NCBI GenBank assembly: GCA_032622095.1 | Contig: CP136069.1 | Location: 162,305,043-162,369,042 of the forward strand | DNA length: 64,000 nt | Source of the DNA: Siphonodentalium dalli | Lineage: Eukaryota; Mollusca; Scaphopoda; Gadilida; Siphonodentaliidae | Reading direction: 5' to 3' | Shown here: positions 33,382-43,426 of the stretch, piece by piece | Layout of the letters: the number at the start of each line of letters is the position of its first letter | Position numbering within the stretch: position 1 is the stretch's first letter | Notes under the pieces: model-generated | Told to the model about the DNA's origin: nothing | Seen by the model: only the letters and a program-made list of their open reading frames with translations | Database searches by the model: none | Program-made: the position numbers and the translations under genes

Positions 33382-33804
33382 AGCTCCGTGGTCCAGTGGT
33401 TAGCGCGTTGGACTTGTCTTCGCTGTCAACACAGCGAGGCGAGTTCGCGGCTGGCTGGTGGTCTGTTATGAGTTTCCACACAGCAGTGGCTTGGCCGACT
33501 TGAGCGATGTGCAATTGTTGGATTGTACACTGTTTGAATCTCGCGCCAAGTTGTGACCCTTGAGCAAGGTCGCTCGTACTGTGTCTGCTTTGCACCACCC
33601 ATGCATTACAAGGGTACCTGATAATGAGCAGTGAAAGATCTTGTCAGTATGCTAGCCATATGGTATCCTCGCATACTCCCGGCTGTACCTCCCCCTGTCC
33701 CCGGGGAGCAGTAGATGGTTACTGAATGTTCAGGCTCATCAGGGTAATAATTTGGGCCTCATGGGAAAGGCGCTTTACAAATGCTATACATTATTATTAT
33801 TATA
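33382..33804 (+). mobile_element. tRNA-derived SINE
   Basis: The head 'gctccgtggtccagtggttagcgcgttgg' has a tRNA-like A box (TGGTCCAGTGGTTAGCGCG) and a weak B box ('gagttcgcggctgg') about 40 bases on. It lacks a paired acceptor stem, so it is not a tRNA gene. A body of about 300 bp follows, ending 'ggaaaggcgctttacaaatg' and an (ATT)n tail at 33790-33804. The 'gcgctttacaaatgc' plus ATT-tail ending is typical of invertebrate SINEs that use a partner LINE's 3' end. Target duplications were not clear. Confidence 0.8.
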
Positions 33805-33894
33805 GTTTACAATTCAGACAGACTGTTTCTAGCATTACCATAGATAATGATCAATTATTATACTGAGACTTTACTTTCTCTGATAATACTTACT

Positions 33895-34326
33895 GACGTG
33901 ATGGGTATATCTGAAGTGATGGGTATATCTGAAGTGATGGGTATATCTGAAGTGATGGGTATATCTGAAGTGATGGGTATATCTGAAGTGATGGGTATAT
34001 CTGAAGTGATGGGTATATCTGAAGTGATGGGTATATCTGAAGTGATGGGTATATCTGAAGTGATGGGTATATCTGAAGTGATGGGTATATCTGAAGTGAT
34101 GGGTATATCTGAAGTGATGGGTATATCTGAAGTGATGGGTATATCTGAAGTGATGGGTATATCTGAAGTGATGGGTATATCTGACGTGATGGGTATATCT
34201 GAAGTGATGGGTATATCTGAAGTGATGGGTATATCTGAAGTGATGGGTATATCTGAAGTGATGGGTATATCTGAAGTGATGGGTATATCTGAAGTGATGG
34301 GTATATCTGAAGTGATGGGTATATCT
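33895..34326. repeat. 18-bp minisatellite, 24 units
   Basis: The unit GAAGTGATGGGTATATCT is repeated 24 times with almost no variation. Units 1 (33895) and 17 (34183) share the same A-to-C change (GACGTG). Because the unit is a multiple of 3, long open frames appear on both strands (for example repeating VMGISE on the plus strand); they are by-products and I do not call a gene. Confidence 0.95.
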
Positions 34327-35730
34327 GAGCTCTTTCCAACTGTCCACACAAAGGCTCGTCATTTCACATTCAAGTTCGGAGAGAAATATAACAACGAATG
34401 GTTTTAATTTTACATATACTGTAGAAGGGCGGGAGCATATAGAAGCGAAAACCCTTTTTTGGAGACGACAAATTCTATCACTTTAATAAGGAGGATGTGT
34501 TGATTTTGTCAAGTGTAGACTTTCAAAAGAGAATGTGTTAACACGTTTTGAACTGTTTTCAGTATAACAAATATTCCAATCAGCGCCTCTTATAAAGAGC
34601 GTTATGCCATTTTAAACCCCAAAACTGTAATTAGAAAGAGCGTCCGCAATTATGATTGTGTTGATATTCGCGATGCCTGTGTCATGTGAATAATGATGTT
34701 TTCTGGTCTTTTGCAGTTTACTTTGCATTTTAAAATAAAAATTAGCTAAGGAAACTTTGTCAAATGGTGCAATATCGGAAAAGCCATCTTTAAATTATCG
34801 GACGTGAACTCCAGTATGCTTTCGTAAATACACTTATATATTAACAGTTTCTCGTGTTCATGGCGAGTACGCTATCCATCGCTATTTAAATGGTGCAGCC
34901 AAATTATTGTCAATTTATAATGATGTCATTAAAATGTATGTAGTCACATGTGCTACTTCTTTCCAATGAACGAGTATTTGAAAGTGTGATTACAAGTAGG
35001 TGTCTACTTCAAAACTATTTACAATGAATTGACCCATCCTTTAGATAATCACATATTATTTATACCCGTCCTTATTCAGCTAGTATTATATTGTTTTAAG
35101 GAGGGAACTCCATTTGACCTACCTCCACCCCAGTTCCGCAGTTCAAAATCTGATTCAGTACTTCTCTCAGATTCTCCCAAACTCAGTTTAACCGACTTTG
35201 AACGAAGATAGTCAGGTATGTTTTGTGCAAATGACTTTATCGATGGGACATAACCAAATACAGGGGGAACACCCTTTGACTGACCTCTACCCCTGTTCAG
35301 CAGTTGAAACTCCCGCTCAGTGCTTTATCTGTAGCAGTGCCGCAGACTCTCCCATATTCAGTTTAAATGAGCTTTAACGAAGATAGTGTGGTATATGTTA
35401 TGCAAATGACTTGTAGTCGATTGGCGATACCCAAATACAGTGAGGGAACACCATTTGAACGACCGCCATACCAGTTCAACAGTTCAAAATCGCGTTCAGA
35501 ACTTCATCACGATGTGATTAGAAGCCTAAACTGATCTAGCTTGTATTTGTTACATCCCAGTCTATAGTTAACTTATACTGTGGTAGATCGCAAGCATGCA
35601 ACGATTCAATTTTCTGAGCATTCCAAAGTAGAGATACATTAAATGTTCTAGTTCTGGGGATCGTAATGATCAACATAGGTTGATAAATACGATGACAAAC
35701 ACGCTCAATTAAGTCGCACAATATCGTGGT
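34327..35730. other. Non-coding stretch with a diverged tandem repeat
   Basis: Around 35100-35510 three diverged units of about 150-180 bp are visible, each with 'ggaactccatttga' or 'ggaacacc.tttga', 'gacct.c..cccagttc' and 'cagttcaaaatc' (about 35103, 35270 and 35445). No gene. Confidence 0.55.
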
Positions 35731-35742
35731 CGGATCCGACAA
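35536..35742 (-). other. Unrecognised open frame leaving the left inverted-repeat arm
   Basis: 68 codons on the minus strand, starting at the outer edge of the left arm with Met-Ser-Asp-Pro-Thr and reading outward. The frame at 38197 starts with the same residues at the right arm. The middle (IITIPRTRTFNVSLLW) looks like ordinary globular protein, but I recognise no family. Confidence 0.3.
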
Positions 35743-36343
35743 GAAGGCAAATTACAAGCTGCAAGCCTGGAAATATAGGTGGAAGTAATAGACAACAAAG
35801 TTATGCGTGAACGAAGAGAATATTGTGGTTTGTTAGGTATTTGGAGAGTCCTTAACTGAAAGTATCTTCAATTGTTGCTCAGGAAAGTATAAGCTTTTCA
35901 TCCTTTAACGACTTTTGTTTTCTGTAGACCTGAATGCATTCCAATGTGATAGCAAACTTTCCTCTATAAAACATCTGGAAGGAATACTACACACTTTCCA
36001 CCCAATAATAATACATGCACATCAACATGTCGGTGAGTTCAATTGCATCTACAGCCAAATCGAACTGTGCATAATTGCGGGAATATATATCCTATTATTT
36101 TTATCTGGAACGTTGCCGATACAATTACAGAAGTGTAGGTATTTAAACACAATTTGGTGCGAACATGCCTCTTGTATGACACTTTGATGAGACCTCATAA
36201 AGCAAGTATGGAAGAACTTCGAAAACAACTGTGACAAATATGACATGAGTGTATCTAATATAAACTTGATGCCTGCATCAGTTCTGCACATGAAAACTAG
36301 GATCCAGTTCTGGTTGATGGGAATCATACAGGGAACGAACTTT
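35731..36343. repeat. Long inverted repeat, left arm
   Basis: 613 bp that pair with 37590-38210. The outer end is the palindrome GTCGGATCCGAC; the inner end is 'ggaacgaac'. The arms are diverged by many substitutions and small indels but remain clearly homologous throughout. Confidence 0.88.
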
Positions 36344-37589
36344 CATTAAACCAAGATGGCCGCCAAAATGGTTACAGACATTATAAAAAATGATGACTTG
36401 TCACACTTGTCTCTTAAAACATTCACGGTTGTTTGAAATCGGTGATCAGTAGCAACTTAATTTTAAATACATTTGGATACCTAGCCATTTAAAGATGATA
36501 ATATGTCCCACTTTGGGTCTTATTCTTACCAAATATCGTTATAATGTGAATTCATAAATATGCTATGAAATTTTAATAAAAATCGATTTTGTGACTCGAG
36601 CAAAGTGTTAGCCAGAAAATAGCTGAATTTGATGAAGAAAATGTGCAACATTTTAAATATATCGATTGACATATAATAACAACCAAAACGTTGCATCTAT
36701 ATTCAATATGGTGGCCAAAATGGTCGCCAAACTAGAGAAATTACTATAATTTGTCCAATTTGATATCAATTTTACTCTGCGATTTAGTGATTATAGGTGA
36801 AAATATTTTATCCATGTTGGCGAAAGAACATGGAGTTATGAAACATTATGAATATTTTGTGAACAATGGATGATTGTAGCCAAGAATTCGAGAGAATGAA
36901 ACACGAAAATGAGATAGAATCATCAAAGTGGCCACAAGGAACAACTTCAGAGTCTGGGAGAAAAATATCGACAGTAAAATGAATATTTTTCGCCATCAGT
37001 AATACCATTGCATCACACTTCCTCTTGACGGTGACTCTAATAATTGATTATTTTTCACACTCGCTTCTTAAATTGTTCATAGTGGTTTGAAATCGGTGAC
37101 TAATGATATCAACCTTATTTTGAAACAATTCTGAGATCTAATCATTCGGCAACCATGACATGTTATTATGCATATGCATCTAAATTCAATATTGTAACAG
37201 AGATGGTGAAACAAAATGGAGAAATCATCCACATTGCCTAGTTTTATTGACGCGTATGTGCAACAGGGCATTATACGACAATAATATCTTTATCGCATGC
37301 TACCAAACGAGAGACTTCAGATGTGCGCTCTATGTGTCTTTTGCGAAGAAGAATGCGGTTGTGGATTTCTACCAAACCTCTGCTTATGTCATGCGAACAA
37401 TAGCGACTAGAGATAAATTATCTTGTGGTTTGTTCCAAAATAGAAACTGCTGTGGAGCACTGAAAATTTCATAGGTTAACGCTGATTTTGGCGAATAGAG
37501 CTAGGATAGGAAGATAGCCTCATATAATGAATTACATTTGTATATTTGAGTTCCACAGAGGAGATTGTTGTTTGGACATCACTTATACT
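36344..37589. other. Spacer of the long inverted repeat
   Basis: 1.25 kb containing a diverged direct duplication: 'tgtttgaaatcggtgatcag' (about 36433) against 'tggtttgaaatcggtgacta' (about 37083), each near a phrase like 'caatat.gt..c..a.atggt'. 'aagatggccgccaaaatgg' (36353) is a phrase met in molluscan dispersed repeats. No protein motif found. Confidence 0.5.
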
Positions 37590-38210
37590 GAATGTTCGTT
37601 CCCTGTATGATCCCCATTAATCAGAACTGGATCCTCATCTTCCTGTGCAGAACTGATGCAGGCATCAGGTTTATATTAGATACACTCATGTCACATTTGT
37701 CACAGGTGTTATCGAAGTTCGTCCATGCTTGCATTATATGGTCTCATCAAGATGTCATACAAGAAACGTGTTGGCACCAAATTGTGTTTAAATACCTGCA
37801 CTTCTGTAATTTTATCGGCAATGTTCCAGATAAAACTAATAAGATACATATTCCCGCAATTATGCACAGTTCGATTTGGCTGTAGATGCAATTGATCTCA
37901 CCGACATGTTGATGTACATGTATTATTATTGGGTGGAAAGTGTGTAGTATTCCTTCCAGATGTTTTATAGAGGAACGTTTGCTATCACATTGCAATTAAT
38001 TCAGGTCTACAGAAAACACAAGTTTTAAACGTTGAAAAGCTTATACTTTCTGAGCAACAGTTGAAGACAATTTCAGTTATGGACTCTCCAAATACCTAAC
38101 AATCCACAATCGTCTCTTCTCATAACTTTGTTGTCTATTACTTCACCTTTTTCACAGAATCTATATTTCCACGCGTTCAGTTTGTAATTTGCCTTCTTGT
38201 CGGATCCGAC
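37590..38210. repeat. Long inverted repeat, right arm
   Basis: Reverse complement of 35731-36343 ('gttcgttccctgtatgat' at the inner end, 'cttgtcggatccgac' at the outer end). A frame of about 92 codons (37607-37885, starting MIPINQNW) is also open in the left arm (36327-36049); the opposite strand is open in both as well, so neither frame can be preferred by eye. Confidence 0.88.
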
Positions 38211-38703
38211 TATTATGGTTGTACGGTTTGCCAGCAAATTATATAAACTACATGTGGTCGATGGGCAATTAAAGGATTTCAAACGAGAGTGCTGGGTTTC
38301 TGTGAGTCTAATATCTTTACTTTATGTGAACGAACAGTTGCTATACAATGCTAATGAAAGTCCCCATGTGGACGTTTTGCAAGAGCTCTTAATAAACTTT
38401 CCATTAAATGTTCTTGGTGACCCTACACTGTATCCAGTTACGTCGATGCTGCATGGTGTTTCGGTGAGGTATTTCATAACTACAAATCCAGGCACTATTC
38501 ATAGACATAGGCATTTTGCTTTTCATGACATTTTTTCGTTGACAACCAAGAAGTTTAGGAGCCGTTATTGTCGCTTGCTGCACTCCACGTGGAGAATGAC
38601 AAACATTAGGTTAATTGGGCACGATATTGATGCTTTTGTTATATTCTCAAATAAGTTGACCCGCATTAACTCGGTTATGTGGAATTATGTTAGACTACAG
38701 TGA
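38197..38703 (+). CDS. Unrecognised 168-codon open frame at the right arm edge
   Basis: The longest single non-repetitive open frame in the central region. It starts Met-Ser-Asp-Pro-Thr inside the last bases of the right inverted-repeat arm and runs outward to TGA at 38701-38703. Composition looks protein-like, with balanced hydrophobic and basic residues and His/Arg-rich 'TIHRHRHFAFHDIF'. No signal peptide, membrane span or known motif. It could be part of a mobile element bounded by the inverted repeat, or chance. No splice signals or promoter were assessed. Confidence 0.3.
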   Translation: MSDPTIMVVRFASKLYKLHVVDGQLKDFKRECWVSVSLISLLYVNEQLLYNANESPHVDVLQELLINFPLNVLGDPTLYPVTSMLHGVSVRYFITTNPGTIHRHRHFAFHDIFSLTTKKFRSRYCRLLHSTWRMTNIRLIGHDIDAFVIFSNKLTRINSVMWNYVRLQ

Positions 38704-40394
38704 AGTGAATCTGCAATGTATCTGCTATGAAGTCAGCGGCCGTATTGAAATTGATTTCATACATCTGTATTATGGACTCTGTGCCGAAGCAAACATGCTA
38801 TAGCATATCTCTGATATGCAGTCGGGGTGTTTTCTGGTGAGTTCTTCTGTTAGCATGCGGGGTGTTTGTATTTCAACTCTAGTTGCTGGGGCGAGTTGGT
38901 TGTAGACACACATTAATCACTGCGGCCATCTATTGGACGAAGCAACAACAGTGGTACATGTGCTGATTCACGTCTTGAGGAGTGTGACCATGTCTCAATT
39001 ATTCAAACGATTTTCGGGTGATAATGTCGATGCAGTTAAGTTGTGATATTGCTCCTGAATATTCTAATTTGTGTGGCCGGACGAAATCAACGTGGCCAAC
39101 TATTCATCAAGAATAGGCAACGAATAAAGCAGATCTGCCCCAAACGAAATAATATAGACGTAGCGTTGGAATTCTCTCTTTATTATGACTGCTGGGATTC
39201 TTTTGCGTTCGAGTACTCGTAATGATGTTATAAAGCTAGTCAGCGAATTATTTAATTTGCATCTTTCGGAGTATTTCATACAAAGAATCCGTGCATCTCC
39301 TTATCGTTTGGCGAAATATATATTGGTGTTAATTATATTTTATTTATGCCAGCTTGTGATATTTGTGGTTTTGATTAAAAATGTATGTTATTCCAATTGA
39401 ATAGTTATTGTGTTCTTTGTATCTGATTAATAAAAATTGGAGTAGGCAGCTCATATGATGTGTGTTCACAGTTTGTGATCTGCAACTGATTATCGGATTT
39501 AGTAATAATGGATGTGCAAATGGGGTCTCAGTCCCGGTTCAATAAACCATTTTTAACAGGACCCATGTCATGCTAATCACATTTGTTAATGAGTCTGCCA
39601 AATTACGAGAGTGTAAATTACATCCTGGCTGCATTAGCAATGGCGTATGAACTAATTGTGTGTTGTCTTAATGACAGTTATACCTAGAATCAACAAGGCT
39701 GATCCACTTGGCTTCTTTCTTTGTCGATGAGTTGAAGCTTGTCTTTTATTACACATTAATTTTTGATCGCAACATGCAGGCTCGATCTTGTCGCCATGTG
39801 GAACTGACCATTGCTGAGGAACGGGTGTACATGTCAGTTCTGATGGAATTTCTTTCTCCCTATGTAATTGCCATTGTTGTAAGGACGGAATAACACCCAC
39901 CGCATCTGAACAACAATTGTTTCTGGGGGATCCTTAGATGACAAGCTTGAACGCTGGGATTTACTTCAGTTTTAAATTGTTCCAAACTATTCTCGTTTTG
40001 AATGTATTATAGTATTTTAACGAACAATATTATTACATACATATGCCGATCCACAAATCGATAATGCATGACGCAATTGTAGAATGTCTAAAAGTTTTTA
40101 AAGTTTTATAAATCATAATAAATAAAAACAGACTCAGTGTGTATCAACACGAATTTGTAGCAAGTCGAGTTGTGGGTACAGAACAGTAAATTTATTCAGT
40201 TTAGGGCGGATTCGAAATGCGATTATGTGACCCAACCAACCTTGATGCCAATTTGTGTTGACAAACACGATGCACGTGGTGATAATATATGTTCTTAAGT
40301 TTAAATGGTCATTTAACTCAAAACTGTCGTTATGAACACACTATTTTGAATAAATGTATGTTACAATTAGGAAAACGTCCCGATCAGACTTGGT
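38704..40394. other. Non-coding stretch, nothing recognised
   Basis: Short open frames (39185-39400, and 39652-39900 on both strands) lack motifs. No inverted or tandem repeat noticed. Confidence 0.45.
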
Positions 40395-41157
40395 GTGGGC
40401 TTGATAACAGATCACATTTCAGCGAAGATGGCGATATTTCATGAGTCATCAGAACCTTTCAATAATGTCTTTGTTTCCAATTTTCTATTTATATTTTAAC
40501 TATCTAATTATTTATCTCTCATCGTAATGTGTACAGTAGTGTAGGAATTGGTGAGCAATGGTTCTTATATAAATCATAGTACAGATTACTACATCCAGGA
40601 TCAATCTATAAAATCATAATACTTCAAGCATACCATAATTTAGAAAAAATATTATTGTTTTAATCTTTCAGATTTCCGAGCTTCAAAGTAGTTCATCGCA
40701 CATTGTCAAGGCTCCAGGTGTAAATGAGATTTCCACATGCTTTAGTTCTGCGGACTGAAAAATATATGCAATATATCCAATTATTTCAACATATAATACC
40801 ACCCCAACTCTTTCACAAACCATTTTGCCTTTATTTTAAGCAATCCAGTTGTAAGATAGAGTAGGGACATAGCCACATGCGGAAATTGAAGTCATATCAT
40901 GCACATTATGTTGTTTATTTGTTGTTACAAGAAGTACAGTGTTATTGCTGTTCCATATTTACAAATACGTATGGAACGTACGTACCATACGCATATCGTT
41001 GACCTAAAATGACGAACATGACGTTAGCCTCAACCATGAATCCGGAACTATAAAATAAAAGCATCATCACACATGACAAAACACGCCCTCTATGTGCCTA
41101 CATAAACATTCTAAGTCTGTGTTTTTAATGCACGGATTCTAGGACGCGAATCGTGTA

Positions 41158-41323
41158 ATAAACACAGAACGACACGATGTGTAATGGGTTTGTCGATACG
41201 GCACTCCTGCTGTCGTGGAATGATAGAACTCGAGGCGCAAGCGCCTCGAGTTCTATCCTTCCGCGACAGCATTCGTGCCGTATCGACACTCTCATTTACA
41301 CATCGTGTCGTTCTGTGTATTTA
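41158..41323. repeat. Long hairpin H3 (~80-bp arms)
   Basis: Arms of about 80 bp with few mismatches meet at ACTCGAGGCGCAAGCGCCTCGAGT; outer ends are 'aataaacacagaacgacacg' / 'cgtgtcgttctgtgtattta'. Inserted in unit 1 of the tandem duplication only. Confidence 0.9.
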
Positions 41324-43050
41324 TTTTATATGTATGTGACCAACGTCATTTAGTTATCTTAGTAAAAGTTAATACAAAAATGCTACATGTATAACAAAAC
41401 AAGTCAAGTTCAAAGTTTAACTTCAATTACCGTGAACGATATTAATAAAACTGCATGATAATTTTTTTAAAGTTTTGTATGTGATGTACCTTCAACAAAT
41501 CAAAATGCGTTTGTAAAACAATTAAAAACATTTTGAGTTCCGAATTCACAATAAAATGTGTATGGTCAGCTGTTCCAGCTATACAGATTTACATACTTAT
41601 AAATGGCAAACGCGCAACTGACAGCGACAAGATTAAACAATATTATATGTTATATTAATATATGAAGGCAAATCCACCCAGAAACTATGTCATGAAACCA
41701 TTAAGTCTGAGGGAAAATCAATACTAATGTCATTTTAAGGTGTAGATTTTGGCGTGTTCTAATTTATTGCATATACATATACTACATGTATGGTGTTATC
41801 ATATGGCTCATGCAGTGAAACATTTGGGATGTACAAAAATATCGAGCAAAAAACACTCATTGAACAAAACGATTAGATGCATATAGCTGTAGCTTGAGCT
41901 TGACTTTGACAACAATTGATGTGGGCTTGATAATAGCATTAACAGGTCACACTTCATCGAAGATGGCGATAATTCGTGAGTCATAAGAAACTTTCAATAA
42001 TGTCTTTCTTTCCAATTTCTATTTAAATTTTAAATAAGGAAGGACATTTATTTCTCATTTTCGTAATGTCTACAGTAGGGTAGGAATTGGTCAGCAATGG
42101 TTTCTGTTGCCCCTTAATGACATTATGGGTACTCTGGTGAATGGTTATTATATAAAAGTTCAGATGACTACATCTCAGATGAATCAAAATAGTCTAAATT
42201 ATTTGGTGTCTTCAAGCATACCATAATTTAGAAAAAATGTAATATATTGATTCATTGTTTCAGATTTCCGAGCTTCGTAGTAGTTCATTGCACATTGTCA
42301 AGGCTCCAAGTATAAATGAGATTTCCACATGCTGTGGTTCTGCGGACTGAAAAATATATGCTCCAATTATTTTAACAATATAATAACACCCCAACGCTTT
42401 CACAAACCATTTTACCTTTATTTTGAGCAATCCAGTTGAAACATAGAGTAGGGACATAGCCACATGCGGAAATTGAAGTCATATCATGCATATTATGTTG
42501 TCTATTTGGTATGTATGATGACCAACGTCACTTAATTATGTTAGTAAAAGTTAATTAATGTTACATGTATAAACAAAATAAGTCACGTTCCAAGTTTAAC
42601 ATCAATTACCGTGAACGATATTAATTAAACTACATGACCCATTGTTTTAAAGTTGTGTATGTGATGTACCTTTAACACATCAAAAGACGTTAGCAAAACA
42701 ACAAAAACATTTGGAGTTCCAAATTCACAATAAAACGTGTAGGGTCAGCAGGTTCAAAATACTCAAGTTCAGTTCTTTAATTTCAGTAAATCAATACAAA
42801 TGGTATTTCAGCTATACAGATTTAAATATTAATACATGGCAAAAGCACAATTAACAGCTACATGATTAATAACAGCATATTTAATATTAATATATCACAT
42901 GAAACCACTAAAATATCATTGAAACATTCATTTGATATTTCCTTATCTCTCACGCCGTGCATGTATGCCTTTTACAAGCATTTTCAGCTTTTAAAGATTT
43001 TGATTTGTTAAAAAGGCATAAAGCTCTAGTTTTTTTCATGTGATATACAA

Positions 43051-43197
43051 GATCTTCAATTCGATATGTTGGGATATAAGATTTTATGAAACTCGTCAGA
43101 TAAATTTGATTCACAACTCGTCTACGATTCGTTGAGAATCAAATTTATCAAATTCGTTTCATAAAATCTTATATCCCAACATCACTCGTTGGAGATC
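43051..43197. repeat. Long hairpin H4
   Basis: Arms pair through 'atgttgggatataagatttt' with few mismatches; the apex is CAACTCGTCTACGATTCGTTG. The right outer end reads ACTCGTTGGAGATC. Present in unit 2 of the tandem duplication only. Confidence 0.88.
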
Positions 43198-43426
43198 CTC
43201 TATATATGAATTGAAGGCACATCCATCCATAAATTATGTCATGAAACCATTAAGTGTGATGGAAATTCAATAATAATGTCATTTGAATGTGTAGATTTCG
43301 GCGTGTCCTAACTTATTGCATGTACATATACTACATGTATAGTTTTGCTATATGGCTCATGTCAGCGAAACATTTGCGATGTACAAAAATATCGAGCAAA
43401 AACAATATCATTAAACAAAAAGATTA

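Larger units (their letters stand above)
40395..43426. repeat. Tandem duplication of a ~1.5-kb unit
   Basis: Unit 1 (40395-41876) and unit 2 (41921-43426) share long matching stretches: 'gtgggcttgataa', 'agatttccgagcttc', 'gaaattgaagtcatatcatg', 'accgtgaacgatattaat', 'gatgtacaaaaatatcgagc'. Unit 1 has an extra block at about 40925-41326 (with hairpin H3) that is absent from unit 2. Unit 2 has an extra block at about 42893-43202 (with hairpin H4) that is absent from unit 1. No coding frame is conserved between units. Confidence 0.85.

Noticed and set aside
33382..33455. Functional tRNA gene
   Set aside because: A box is good, but there is no paired acceptor stem or proper B-box arm, and the sequence continues into a SINE body with an ATT tail.
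33895..34326. CRISPR-like array
   Set aside because: Units are directly adjacent with no spacers, and the DNA is clearly eukaryotic.
33847..34407. Long open frames (153-186 codons) on both strands through the 18-bp repeat
   Set aside because: They are the product of a repeat unit whose length is a multiple of three; no coding features outside the repeat.
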